Shown: positions 1 through 11,522 of the stretch, piece after piece
Numbering within the stretch: position 1 is the stretch's first letter
Layout: every line of letters starts with the position of its first letter
Source of the DNA: Scytalidium lignicola
Taxonomy: Eukaryota; Ascomycota; Leotiomycetes
Length of the DNA: 64,000 nucleotides
Direction of reading: 5' to 3'
Assembly: GCA_002812745.2 (NCBI GenBank)
Contig: NCSJ02000022.1
Location: forward strand, 186,001 to 250,000
Program-made: the position numbers and the translations under genes
The notes under the pieces: model-generated
What the model saw: the letters and a program-made list of their open reading frames with translations, nothing else
Told to the model about the DNA's origin: nothing
Database searches by the model: none

Positions 1-1808
1 AGAAGGTCATTCCCACGGAGCTCTTGGAAGTGGGCGACATTGTCTTACTGCGTCCCGGCGACAAAATTCCAGCGGACGGGGTAGTCACTCGAGGTGAAAC
101 ATATGCTGATGAGAGTATGGTCACCGGAGAGGCAATGCCAGTACAGAAGCGGAAGGGCAGTTCAGTTATTGCTGGCACGGTCAATGGAGCCGGCAGGGCT
201 GACTTTCGTGTCACAAGAGCCGGGAGAGACACACAGCTCAGCCAAATCGTCAAGTTGGTGCAAAATGCGCAGACAACGAGAGCTCCGATTCAACGCCTGG
301 CAGACATCATTGCTGGCTACTTTGTACCTACTATTCTCTTCCTAGGGCTTCTCACTTTCGTTACTTGGATAATATTAAGTCATACCTTGACGACCCCGCC
401 TAAGATCTTTGAAGACGGGGCTAGTGGTGGTAAATTCATGGTGTGCGTCAAGCTATGCATCTCAGTTATAGTATTTGCCTGTCCTTGTGCCCTTGGTCTT
501 GCAACACCAACAGCTGTTATGGTTGGAACAGGCGTAGGTGCGGAGAATGGTATCTTGGTTAAAAGTGGTGCTGCACTCGAGACCGCTACGAGGATTACTC
601 AGGTCGTTTTTGACAAGACCGGAACTTTGACTGTCGGGAAAATGTCTGTCTCTGAATCAACCATTGTATCTGTATGGGACTCTAGCGATTGGCGACGACG
701 TTTATGGTGGACAATTGTAGGACTCGCGGAGATGGGGAGCGAACATCCCATTGGCAAGGCCATTCTCCATTCTGCCAAGGAAGAGCTTGGTTTAGGAATT
801 GACGGAACACTTGATGGTAGCATTGGCGATTTTGTTGCAACGGTTGGAAATGGTATCAGCGCGTTTGTTGAACCCGCAACTGGCGCTGAGCGAACACGGT
901 ATCGTGTGTTGATCGGCAATGCTCGATTCCTCCAGAACAACAAAATTACTATCCCCCAAGCAGATCTTGACTCCTCCGAAGCACAGGTTGGGGGATCTAA
1001 AACTTCATCTGCCGGCACCACCAATATTTTCGTAGCTGTCGATGGTTCTTACGCCGGTCACCTCTCCCTCTCCGATACTGTCAAAGATACTGCGCGTGCT
1101 ACTGTGGCTGCTCTTACACGTATGAATATCAAATGTGCCATTGTCACTGGTGATCAACGTTCCACAGCACTTGCTGTCGCCCGTTCAGTTGGCATAGATT
1201 CCGAGCATGTATACGCAGGTGTTACTCCTGACCAGAAGCAGGATATTATCCGCAAGCTTCAAGAAAAAGGCGAATGCGTGGGAATGGTTGGTGATGGAAT
1301 TAATGATTCTCCTGCGCTAGCTACGGCAAATATCGGTATCGCAATGGCTTCTGGCACTGATGTTGCAATGGAGGCAGCGGATATCGTACTCATGCGGCCG
1401 AACGACCTCATGGATGTCCCCGCGTCCATACAGCTCGCTCGATCAATCTTCAATCGTATCAAACTTAATCTCGCCTGGGCTTGTGCATATAATGTCGTTG
1501 GTCTACCCTTCGCAATGGGTGTGTTCTTACCATTTGGAATGCACTTACATCCAATGGCTGCTGGAGCTGCTATGGCAGCAAGCAGTGTGAGCGTCGTGGT
1601 CAGCAGCCTGCTCTTGAGGTTCTGGAAACGCCCTAGGTGGATGGAAGATGCCTTGGCAGAGGAGAAGGGCCAGCTGAGAAGGAAAGGCACGGGATGGGCC
1701 ATGGGTGGTCTTGTTGGAAAGGTTACCGATATTATTCACGGATTATCAGGAAAGAAGAAGCAACAGGAGGATGGTTACGTGCCATTAAATAACCTAGATG
1801 CGGTGTAG
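1..1808 (+). CDS. CCC2: Copper-transporting P1B-type ATPase, 3' part (CCC2/ATP7-like)
   Basis: This is the C-terminal part of a heavy-metal P-type ATPase that pumps Cu(I) across the Golgi or late secretory membrane to load copper enzymes. The frame is open from base 3 and no start is visible, so the gene runs in from the left and its N-terminal metal-binding domains lie outside. Seen in order: actuator TGEAMPV (about 123-143), the membrane CPC copper site (480-488) in FACPCALGLATPT, phosphorylation motif DKTGTLT (612-632), the P1B-specific SEHPIG (about 738-755), and the hinge GDGINDSP (about 1290). Two further membrane helices and a basic, glutamine-containing tail follow. CPC with SEHP is diagnostic for copper-type P1B pumps. 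No intron is needed in the visible part. The family is certain; the symbol is by similarity to yeast Ccc2. Confidence 0.93.
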   Translation, partial: KVIPTELLEVGDIVLLRPGDKIPADGVVTRGETYADESMVTGEAMPVQKRKGSSVIAGTVNGAGRADFRVTRAGRDTQLSQIVKLVQNAQTTRAPIQRLADIIAGYFVPTILFLGLLTFVTWIILSHTLTTPPKIFEDGASGGKFMVCVKLCISVIVFACPCALGLATPTAVMVGTGVGAENGILVKSGAALETATRITQVVFDKTGTLTVGKMSVSESTIVSVWDSSDWRRRLWWTIVGLAEMGSEHPIGKAILHSAKEELGLGIDGTLDGSIGDFVATVGNGISAFVEPATGAERTRYRVLIGNARFLQNNKITIPQADLDSSEAQVGGSKTSSAGTTNIFVAVDGSYAGHLSLSDTVKDTARATVAALTRMNIKCAIVTGDQRSTALAVARSVGIDSEHVYAGVTPDQKQDIIRKLQEKGECVGMVGDGINDSPALATANIGIAMASGTDVAMEAADIVLMRPNDLMDVPASIQLARSIFNRIKLNLAWACAYNVVGLPFAMGVFLPFGMHLHPMAAGAAMAASSVSVVVSSLLLRFWKRPRWMEDALAEEKGQLRRKGTGWAMGGLVGKVTDIIHGLSGKKKQQEDGYVPLNNLDAV

Positions 1809-2407
1809 TTGAGTTGTTTTGTAAATAATGTTTATCTAAAGCTGTACATATTCTAGAGTTGGTTAGCGTTTCATGGAGATCAGAGTCAAAACGACAGGAG
1901 ATAACCTCATCTGCAATCTTACAGTACTATGATTCAATCTTAAAGATAAGTTATGACGTATGATAGTAACCTTTCGGTAAAATAGGCTTGTCAGACTAAT
2001 TTAGTCACATATAGTCCAATTTCCAGTAACAGACATCGATGATATTAAGTGGTCTTCTGTACCTTTCGATTATCTAGTCATTACTGACGAGCAGAGAGAG
2101 ACTTTAATGGTTATAGCAGATCTTCAAATTACCAAAGAGTAAGATTCTTAATTCGATGATTTCATGAAAAGGAAAAGGTGTGGAGTTAATGTTCTTCAGT
2201 ATAACACCTTAATTATCTCTTTAAGTTAGCCTATACTGACTTACATATCAAGTGGCTCTCCTGGGGTTAGGAAGACGTTGGCCTAGAATCTTCTATGCAA
2301 GTACGTACTCGGATGCCCAAATTTGATGGGGCAATGGCTTGTTACAGTACCTTCAACCCCACAACCATTTCCTCTACCAGAAATTCGGCTGAGATCCACT
2401 ACTAGAA
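1809..2407. other. Intergenic, no gene seen
   Basis: About 600 bp of AT-rich sequence between the copper ATPase stop and the next start codon. It should hold the ATPase 3' UTR and the promoter of the downstream CxxC protein. I see no RNA gene, repeat or coding frame. Confidence 0.6.
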
Positions 2408-3010
2408 ATGGACGATGAACATTATGGTTCTCTGAAATTCGGGGGGTTTAAGTACCAAGAAACTATTAGCAATGGAGATCAAAGTGCCGAAATCTTTAAG
2501 CTACCCGATAGAACTCTCCCCGATGGTAGCGAGCTCATTGTCCATGGCTACCGCCCTGTCGAACGCGGAACATCACCAGCAGAGCTTGGGCCGGCCATAG
2601 CATTCGGTCTCGTTGGTGTTGCAGGTGTTGTGGCAACCGGCATATCACTGTATTACAGCAAAAGAGCGGACATGCGCGCTGCTGAAACTCCTACACATAC
2701 CGGTGGGACAGGTCCATGCGGAGTTTGCCTCGATACTATTACAAGTCGGTTGCGCGGAAACCCCCCTCGGTGCCCGGGCTGTGAATCAATAGAGATTCCA
2801 GCGTGCGATTTCTGCTTGCGGGCTGCCGGTCGCGCTAGGATTTTCCTCATCACAAGTCCCGAGCGGGAAGTGATCCTCACGGAACCGTCACGCAAATGTT
2901 CAAGGTGCGGAGGTATTTACTTTGTTCAACTCTCCCAACTCCATAACATACCTCGTCCATCAGAGGATAGCAGAACATCATTCGTTACAGCAAGGGAGGA
3001 GCTTAGTTGA
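2408..3010 (+). CDS. Hypothetical membrane-anchored protein with four CxxC pairs
   Basis: Single-exon frame of 200 residues; I do not recognise a named family. One hydrophobic helix lies at about residues 61-83 (PAIAFGLVGVAGVVATGISL), followed by a basic KR stop. Downstream are four CxxC pairs, at 104/107 (CGVC), 122/125 (CPGC), 133/136 (CDFC) and 164/167 (CSRC), which could bind two zinc ions in a ribbon-like fold. There is no clear signal peptide, and orientation in the membrane cannot be told. The spacing of the cysteines, strong amphipathic pattern and lack of stops support a real gene. The start is the first ATG after an in-frame stop region. Function is unknown; a redox or zinc-binding tail-side domain is only an inference. 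Confidence 0.62.
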   Translation: MDDEHYGSLKFGGFKYQETISNGDQSAEIFKLPDRTLPDGSELIVHGYRPVERGTSPAELGPAIAFGLVGVAGVVATGISLYYSKRADMRAAETPTHTGGTGPCGVCLDTITSRLRGNPPRCPGCESIEIPACDFCLRAAGRARIFLITSPEREVILTEPSRKCSRCGGIYFVQLSQLHNIPRPSEDSRTSFVTAREELS

Positions 3011-3411
3011 TAGGGTTCAAGGTTTCGGATACGCATAACTGTGTCAAATCTCAGTAGTATGAAATGAATATGAAATGAATATAAGCGTATTTTAATTGTG
3101 CTTAGAATTATTGATTTTTTGGGGTTATTATCTAGCTACTGCTTTGCATGTGTAGAAGTTTCAAATGTTTTGCAGGGTACTCTGTAGAGTTTGGTGTTCA
3201 TCTGATAACTTAATTATCAATTCCTTGTCTCGGCAAGAGGGATGAGCCGACGACTTATCAACGCAATGACGTTTTAATTAATGGCTCAACACACAACCTC
3301 TGTCTAACGCGAGGGACATAGCAACAACTCCTACGGGAAACGGATGGCAAATAATATCCTAATTTATCAATTAATTAGTTAGAATTCAATTGATGGGAAA
3401 TAGTAGAAGCA
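3011..3411. other. Intergenic, no gene seen
   Basis: 400 bp of AT-rich sequence between two same-strand genes. It would hold a 3' UTR and the promoter of the RMD1/RMD8-like gene. Nothing else is visible. Confidence 0.55.
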
Positions 3412-5379
3412 ATGGCATCCACCGTCGCGACTGCAAAAAGAGGTCCCTCAGTCCTAGTATGTATGATCCAGCAACTTTTGCTTGCAATGCCTCCACAATT
3501 ATTGACGCTTCAATCCTTGTGCTTTTATTGATGAAATGTATTACTCCACCAGTTTCTAACCCTGTTTCTAGGTAACTGATTCTCGCGAACGTTCCAATCC
3601 ATCTCGATTAAGCCCACAGCGTCAAGCTCCTGGTCAAGCTCCCCGCAACCGCCCATCGACGCGACTTATCTCAGTTGACAATGTTCTCCAATATGCCAGT
3701 GAGATTCCTTCGGGACAAGTCAGAGGTCCTCCAGGACGCAGACCTGCAGTAACCAACCAGCGACGATCGAGCACAGGAACCGTCATGGCAGGTCCACGAG
3801 TAGCGCCTCATAACATCCCAGGACGAACCACGAAGGTTAGCGAGAAACTGGTGCTGATCCCGGAGACTGTGACAGAAAAAGAGGACGAGGAGGATGGAGT
3901 TGGGTTACCAAAAGCAGGTGAAGAGGAGATTGGACCACTTAATGATGAGGAGTTAGAGATTCTGAGAAAGAAAGGAGGAGTTCGTGGGAAGAGCTACGCA
4001 GAACGATTACCGAAGGCAAAGAGAGCAGAGAAGTTGGCGCGTGTTACGGCATATTGTACCGCACAGGGTTATAAGTTGAAAGCTACAGCTACATTTGTGA
4101 AGGATTACCACGGTGCGAAAACGAAGCTTTATGACGATTGTCTGTATACTGTTTATCATCTACCTCTGTTACCTGGTACGGAAAGATTTAGGATTAAGAG
4201 CAGCCCGGTGTTGAAGAGACCCGGTGGGAAAGCTGTACTGGATGAAGAGATTGAAAGGAGCGAGAGGAGAGATTATCACGAGGGATATTTCGATGATACC
4301 TCCACATATGGCATTCGAGGAGGAGATGAGAGTCCCCGTGATGAGAACGACGAGATGAGGGCAGCTAGAGAAGAGAAGGCTAGACGAGCTAGAGAAGAAG
4401 AACAGGGATTATCTCAAAGCCAGCGGCCAGACAGTCCCCCACGCATTGCCACAGACGCGAACGCCTATGCCGAGATGTATGTCTTCTCGTACGGCGTAGT
4501 AGTCTTCTGGAACTTCACTGAACATCAAGAGAAAGATATCCTAGCTGATCTAACCTTCTCGGAACATAATACCGGAGTCTCGCTCGTTTCAAGACCACTG
4601 GATGAGGATGACTTTGAGACTGAGGAGCTTCATTTCGAATACAGTCCGTTTGTGGAGCGTCCGAGAGTGTTCAATGATATGATTACACTCAGGAGTGGTG
4701 ATCATATGATTAAACTGGCCATAAGCCACGCTATAGCTCAGAGTACTAAGTTGAGCTATTTCGAAGAGAAGATGTCGGAAACCATGTTAGATGCACAGTA
4801 TGTCCCTAAAAGGCTGGCTCTCACCGGTCAGCTTGGGATGTCGAGGAAAGAGATCGTTAAGATCCTTGGACGGCTGTTCAAGAGCCGTGTAGATGTCAAT
4901 CTCTGTAAGTACATGACTTCTTTCGTTCCATTCTCACCACTTGCAGATAACTAATAAGCGTAGCATCTAACATCCTCGACGTTCCGAATTTCTTCTGGGA
5001 CTCTGAACCTACTCTCCACCCGCTCTACTTTGCAATCCGCGAATACCTAGAGATCACGCCCCGCATTAAAGTCCTTAACGAGAGATGTCGCGTTTTCCTA
5101 GATTTAGCAGAAATACTCAGTGACAATATCGCAGACGCAAAAATGAGTAATATCACATGGATCATAATTGTCCTGATTGTGATTAGTATTGCGGTTACTG
5201 TTACTGAAGTCGGTCTCAGATTCGGTATTTTGGAGAAGGAAAAACAAGGGAGAGTAAAAATTCCAAGCGAATTGGCGGTGATTAAAAGCAGGAATTGGAC
5301 TCGCGCGGACTTCGATAGACCACAGTTGGAGGCTATTTGTGGTGCTGATATCGTGGGTAGGACGTTTGCTGAGGCTTAG
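3412..5379 (+). CDS. RMD1/RMD8-family (DUF155, YagE-like) membrane protein
   Basis: Three exons: 3412-3456, 3572-4904, 4964-5379, giving 597 residues. Intron 1 is gtatgt...ctag; intron 2 is gtaagt with an ACTAATAAG branch site and cgtag acceptor. The N-terminal third is low-complexity and charged. A conserved block around residues 150-215 (RGKSYAERLPKAKR, then CTAQGYKLKATATF) precedes an acidic/arginine-rich linker. The DUF155 domain begins near residue 317 (MYVFSYGVVVFWNF) and ends in a hydrophobic helix at about 522-544 (NITWIIIVLIVISIAV). Yeast Rmd1 and Rmd8 and S. pombe Sif2/Sif3 share this plan; Rmd1 relatives act at mitochondrial membranes, and the molecular role of the longer Rmd8-like form is not settled. 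The large N-terminal extension makes the Rmd8/Sif2 branch more likely. It converges with the CinA-domain gene 241 bp downstream. Confidence 0.85.
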
Positions 5380-5620
5380 GCTGTATAAAGTCAACCGGCG
5401 TTGTTTGGAGAATTCTGTGTAGGGTCATTCTGGCGTTTTACGATTATGCTGATTCTCAGTTAAGGGAGGAACAAAAAGCTTGTGAAGTGCAGTTAAAATG
5501 AGCAGAGATGCATTACTACTAGCTAATTCATATCAAAATTTTTATACATCACATCATGTTACGCTCGCCAATAATATCAGCAAGAGCATTTTCATCATTT
5601 AATACTTGTACTAGATGAGT

Positions 5621-6752
5621 TTACAGCTTTGCTTCTCCCTTAATAACATCTCTCAGAAGTGTTAATGCTTCCACGGCAAAAGCAACCATGTTCGCTTGCC
5701 TATCTCCACCTAAACCGGTTAACACCTCTCTTTTGTATGAGCCATTCTCAGTGGCAACAGCCAGTGCCACGGATCCTCTGTAATAGTATGTTAGTTACAA
5801 AGAAAGTTGGCCTTTTAGCTATCTTATTGCTGCTCTTCAGCCCTTTTCAAGAGACCATATGTTCGAAAATGGAAGCTGATTGCATGTATATACATATATG
5901 GAGAGAGAGAAGAGGGACAGCTTACAGGGTTCTATTCCTCGGACCACCAGTAGGACCTGCTGTTCCTGATTCACAGACAGTATAGGTGCTACCCAGTTTC
6001 GACCTAACATTCGAGGCCAGGCCAGCTACTATTTCAGTCGTCGGGCCATTATATGTTTTGATATCCTCCTGGGTCCAGCCGCCTTTAAATTTTGTCAGTA
6101 GGGTGATCGATCTCAGCCGCTTTCCAAATATTGGTGTCTCAAAGGAAGGCCGAAGCCAGAATTACTAACCATAAGCAACCCGTGATTCTAAGGTGTACAG
6201 CTAAATCTCCAAGTTAGCTTCAGATATGATGTGCAGGGGAGAGGGATAGTTACCGTTAAGCCGCCTTTGAAGAAACCGCTTGCTCCGGGAGTACTGAGTA
6301 AAGAAGCAGAAATGATTCCACCAGCTGCCTGTGTAATAAATAATAAAACACAATTCATCAGCATGGAATAGCTATATATATGTGCATTGGCAACAAGACA
6401 TGATTGCGAACCACCATACGTGCAGGAAGATAATCATCAAACGAAACAGAGCCTAAGATGTGTGGACATCCTGAAGCTGCTTTTAACGGGTTTGTATAAT
6501 ATTAAGAATGTAGGGAAGTTGATATTCTATTTTATCCAAAGGTAACAATGGAATAAAAGATATTGGGAGATAAGGATGCAATTTAAAAAAATGGACATGG
6601 CATCAGAGCAAACAAACCATATAAAAACAAAAGCTCTCAAGAATTCAACTCACAGTTTCAGCAACACTAACAGTCTCCTTTCTCTCCTTCAACAAACTAG
6701 ACACCTCATTCACTATATCAATAATCTTGGTCGGCGGGAATTCATTCGTCAT
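5621..6752 (-). CDS. CinA C-terminal-domain protein (nicotinamide-nucleotide amidase-like)
   Basis: Five exons on the minus strand: 6654-6752, 6254-6328, 6170-6200, 5926-6082, 5621-5777, coding for 172 residues. All junctions are GT...AG and keep frame. The product is essentially one CinA C-terminal domain: VSVAETAAGGIISASLLS near the start, PGASGFFKGGLTLYT, then ESGTAGPTGGPRN and VALAVAT, and a C-terminal AFAVEALTLLRDVIK helix. In bacteria this domain (PncC) hydrolyses nicotinamide mononucleotide in pyridine nucleotide recycling. Whether the fungal copy has this activity is inference. No COG1058 N-terminal half is present. The start chosen, MTNEFPPTK, gives the usual short N-terminus; the frame stays open to 6890 but that part looks like leader sequence. 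Confidence 0.86.
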
Positions 6753-8695
6753 ATTTAATCTCCGAGTTTCTCTTACAGCAAAAAAAAACAAAAAATATAT
6801 ATTTCCCTGGATTGTTTGAGCTAGTTTTAGGAAATCGAAGTCTTTTTTTTGCTCTTTACGTAAGACAGAGAAGAGGGTTGAAGGATGCAAGGTGAAGGAT
6901 GTGGTTATCGGCGAAGTCCAAGATAATGGGCCGATGACGAATGCGGGGCAGGGATTAGAGACGGCGAGAAGCGGGGTGATTTCTTGAGACGCGGATCTTG
7001 AACGTGACTCGTGATAAAATTTTTATATATTTTATCTCGCATCATATGCTTTGGTATGTTTGATATACGGACAGTAGGATCCGATCCCAGAGTGATTGTA
7101 CAATACGATAAATCTGGTCAGATTGATTAATATACTGTTTGGAAATGTGAGGTTGTAGATATAAACGTAGCTATTATCGTTTTGACAAGGGGATGTAAGG
7201 CCAAAGCTCACAGTTGATTATAATATTTACAGAGGAAGATATAAATGATTCATTTCTATTTTTTGTAGTTGTTTTTTAACCCTAAACAGAAGTAAGGTCG
7301 TTGCAGATCTTCTTGTTCCATCTTGTTAAGGAATACCTAATCTTCATACCCAATAGTTTATTGAATATCTTTGAGGATATTGAAGCTGAGAGCAGAATAG
7401 GAAAAAGATCCAGTAGGGAATCTAGATGAAGTTGAGAAGCGACTCGAGCAGAAGGTGGTCAAGCATGTACTGAAGGCTTTCAGTTGTGCTCTAGATTGAA
7501 CCATGTATGCTCATATCCAGAATTAGAGTAATCCAGACTTAGTTGAACGAAGATAACTGTCAAAGAGTTTGAAGGCCACAGGAAGAATTTTGCATCTGGC
7601 TCTGAGTTCAAAACAGTCACCACGAGCAACATCGCTTCAGAGCTATGGAGATCACTGATGAATCCAACCAACTGAGAGAAACAAACGGTGGCGTAGATCA
7701 GAGAAGACGAAGAGTCTCGTAGCGTTGAAACTTGTAACAAGAGATTGAAGTTAACTGTCTGCTACCACAGAGGTCGTGTGTTGTGGAAGTGAGGCTGAAA
7801 ACCGCGGGGTATGAGTCACCGATTATTTTCCTACATCACCTCGACTTAATTAGTAGTATCCTAACCAAAGATGAAAGATCCTGCTCGAGATATCCACTGA
7901 CCTGAAAGAAAAAAAGAGGTGAAGCGCCGTCCTCAACAGAGTAATCGGAATCGAATGGTACCGCACCATCCCAAACTCACCGAAGGTGAGATAAGGATGG
8001 GTAAAGCACGCCGCGTATTGCACTAAAGTGTCATGCCTATTACAGCACACACAATCTTCGCAACGGCTCTCCCATAGGGTTAACAAGAGAAAACCAGGTT
8101 CCCCCTTGCCCTGCTTTTCTGATGCCAATTGCAGACGTGAGATCACGCCAAACCCTCACGGGCAGACCCAATTGATCCATTCAAAAAAACCGAAAGGTTT
8201 TTTTGAAGAAAAAATTAGGGTGAAAGTTTGAAGAGTACTCCGAATTTCTCATATGCAAAAATAATATTTAATGACATGCGTTTTATTTGAGAAATGAATC
8301 CCAAAACGCATATCTGTTTGTAGCATAGAAACGCAGCGTTGATGAGGACGGCGCTTAAAAAGAAAAAAAAGAAAAGGAAGGCGCGGGGCAAGGATTTTTT
8401 TTTTGTATGTTGACTCAAACTCAAATTGCGCTTGAAGCTAGTTTGGCAACCCGTAGGAGCTCTACCAGAAAGCCTCCNGGGGATACGGCGTCCGGAAGAG
8501 CTCGGCTTCGTCGGGGGAAGTTTATGTATGCACAGCCACAAGTAGTGACGACGACATGATGAGGGAACATACGAGTACAAAGACATCAAAACCCCTTCCA
8601 AACACCATCAATTCGCCTCTTCTCTTTTTTCTGTGATACATTCGATCAATTCTGCCCTACTACTGCAGGTACAGATTAGGAAGATAACCTAAGCT
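6753..8695. other. AT-rich intergenic region, no gene recognised
   Basis: About 1.9 kb between divergent genes. Open frames of 60-130 codons exist on both strands (for example 7480-7740 and 7850-8146, both minus), but none shows a known motif, splice-linked continuation or codon pattern like the neighbours. An N lies at 8478. The right end is the promoter and leader of the zinc-ribbon gene. Confidence 0.5.
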
Positions 8696-9264
8696 ATGTG
8701 TATAGTATTCACCTGCGGTGAACAAGGTATGTGTCGAGGGCAAACGGTGATGAGGTTAGAATCCAAGGTTGCTAACAAGTAATGCAGAGTTCACCAAGCA
8801 GCTCCAAGGTTATGAAGGAGTTGTATGTCGATGCCATAATTGTGTACGTATTGTTATTTACTATACAAAACCAAACAAAAAAAAATCCAATTCCAGCCTC
8901 GTTCTTCTCACTCATTAACCTTCAAGAAAGAGAGACAAAACTGGTTTGACTTGACTAACAAAAATCTTCTAAACTACAGGGTAACTACTCCGCCCGAGTG
9001 TTAAAGCGAAATCCGTGGTTCACCTTCTGCTTCATCCCGGTGCTGCCACTTAGCATGCATGGCTACCAAGATATCGTCTGCTCCATCTGTCACTTCTCGG
9101 AACCGCTCCAGAACCGTCCCGATGTGATTTCGATGCAGGGTGGAGGGAACGGGGTGCCATTGCAAGGTCCACCGCCTGGTGGTGGATGGGGAGGAGGAGG
9201 AGGGGGGCCACCGGCGGGTTGGGGAGGAGGACCAAAGCCACAGGAGAATATGCAGTATAGGTGA
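8696..9264 (+). CDS. Zinc-ribbon (zinc_ribbon_15-like) small protein with Gly/Pro-rich tail
   Basis: Three exons: 8696-8726, 8788-8843, 8980-9264, giving 123 residues. Both introns begin gtatgt or gtacgt and end in cag. The core has a first knuckle RCHNC (residues about 25-29), then YSARVLKRNPWFTFCFIPVLPLS, and a second knuckle CSIC, the layout of the fungal zinc_ribbon_15 family: CxxC, an aromatic FxFIPxxP stretch, CxxC. A glycine/proline-rich tail (GGGWGGGGGG and similar) follows. The small size and the tail are usual in filamentous fungi. The molecular role is unknown; one zinc ion bound by the two CxxC pairs is the expected state. The start at MCIVFTCGEQ is supported because exon 1 joins in frame. 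Confidence 0.8.
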
Positions 9265-11500
9265 TAAGCACCAGGGTGTGTGCGTGTTAGCGAAGGACGG
9301 GAAAGGGAGGATGAGGAAAGTGTTACTCCTATTTTGGGATTTTACTGTGGCTTTTGGGATGAGGGTGTGAGGAGGGAGGGAGAGGAGGCTGGTGTTTTAA
9401 ATGGATCTAGCCCGTCGTGGTTCAGAGCTAGGTAATGGGCGTTAGATGCGGGTGTTGATACAAAAAAACTGGACGGGGATCTTGGGAAATACCTATCGTT
9501 ATTCATATTGGGATCTCTCAAATATCACAAACATTTCTAAAGTGTGTTCTAGTTTTGGGTTATATCGCATTTTGGCCCCTCCACGCCAATCATTTATTGT
9601 TCTTCAGGATTCCGTAGAATGTCAATGGAGGAAATTTTAGTGATCTTGTTCTTTTACATCTCTGTTCAAACAGCCTATCTCTCTTCCCGTTCTGAAATAT
9701 AGTCGATGGAATATAGGAGCTGAGCGAGCATCCACAAACCTGCGAGAAAGGAGAAAGATAGAAGAAAAATGGCTCTCTTAATCTGGTAGTGGCGCTTTTA
9801 ACTTCTAACCTCCAAGATATGGGTATCTTATTGAAAAGAGTACGCAAGTACGTGGGGAAAAGTGCTCTAACGAAAGCAAGGGATGTGGTCCTCGATCATG
9901 TGCATAGACGAGCCTTCAACATCAAGATAGGGGCTGACTTGACAGCCGTGCTAAGAAGCAAAGAAGACGGGAAGAAAAACCTTTTCATTGATTACGGTGT
10001 CTGTATCCAGTGAGCTTGTGTCGGCTATGACCTCTTCCAATATACAGTACCGGTATCATAGTGCTGTGCCTCTTAAGCTAACCGGTACCGCCCCACGGTT
10101 ATTAGCCTTCTCCATATCGTTGCGCGGGGTGAGAGAGGCTGTGGCTTCAATAAGAAGAAGAAAAGTATCTTGCTTGCCAGTAATTGATGAGATGACACCA
10201 TTTGCAGGCCAGACTCTACATGGCAAGGTGGGTTACTGCAGGAAGGGCTGGATGACTTGCCTTATCTCTGCCATCTTCTTGCAACCATTGGTCATTGACC
10301 ATTACAGGACCATATATAGTATTAATACAAACCCCATGGGATTTCTTTTTTCTTATTTCTTTTGTTTTTCGAGGAGAAAACCCTGCACAGACATCTGCAA
10401 GCCGCATGATGCAGGGTGCTAGGCTCTGGGCTGGCTGATGATGGTGGAGGAGATAATTAAACTTCCGAATCAGAGAGCAGCGGAGGAGGCCGAAAGCTGG
10501 AAAGAGGAAGACGGTGCATTATGTAATCCTCCTTCGTGCGGTGGATTTAGAGTTGCATCACGACGGGAGAACCAATTTTTTTTGCCCCCTCAGATGATGT
10601 CCACACCGAAATCGGATGGAGGTTGATCTGCTATTGAGATGCCCTGACTAATGAAAGAGGTTTGAGTACTTGCGTGCACACCTTATCATGGTCATTCTAG
10701 ACCAATCATATCAACTGCATCTTCCTTTGGTAAGGACAATCAGTCAGCTTTGTTCAAGAGAGGACCAAGAGATAGATAACTTACAGTACTACCATTGCAG
10801 ACTGACTGTACTTGTACGTATTTTGGGCCAGGGTACAGTACTGTACTGTGATAACTCCCGTAATAAAGTAACTTATAATTAAGGCTCGGCTGCAATATCT
10901 CCTCGGGGAAGAGCATCGAGTCTCCCCCCAGTCTAAATGGGTGAAAAAGTTAAAAGAGTTCAAGAGCCAAAAGAGCCAACGAGCGCCACGGATCTCGCGC
11001 CTTATCTCCTACGCTGGTGGGCAGTTGGTGATTGGTGGTTTGTATTTCTCAGAGCAATTGCGGCTTCTTATCAACTAGCGGCCCTCCAGCCAATGGCAGT
11101 CTTCTCACGGATGATCCAACTCCACGCGCTTAACCCGCTTCGGCACTCCCACAGCAGCTTGGATGGGTGATTAGCAAGAGCAAGCAGGGGAAGGGAATGG
11201 CATCNAAAAAAAAACCCCCCAATCTCCAACCTACATACATTACCAAACTGGAAACAATCTCGTCCATCCAAAGAGAGCTTATCTCGCGCATCTCTTGAGT
11301 TCTCTGGTGTGTGTCTACCCTCTTTGGGGTTAGGATCAAACCCTCCCTCCCCTCATGGACTCGCCGAACTCAATCCATCTGCAGCTACTCTCCAATTATT
11401 ATGCAGTCCTGTGTGGTAAAAAAAAAAGCTGGGGGAGCTTTATCATGACCAATAAGACGTCTGCTTTATGGGTTACCTGCGAAAACCGTTATTACAAGTC
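9265..11500. other. Intergenic region, no gene recognised
   Basis: Several overlapping frames (for example 9789-10013 and 9988-10422, both plus) were examined and show no known motif or convincing splice chain. A perfect 14-bp palindrome GTACAGTACTGTAC lies at 10834-10847. An N beside a poly-A run is at 11205. I see no RNA gene. Confidence 0.5.
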
Positions 11501-11522
11501 TAACTAAGTGACTATCGGAATC

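Noticed and set aside
7480..8146. Two minus-strand frames between the CinA and zinc-ribbon genes
   Set aside because: Composition and lack of motif give no support; no splice link found.
9789..10422. Two adjoining plus-strand frames that could be exons
   Set aside because: No donor/acceptor pair joins them sensibly and neither peptide matches a family I know.
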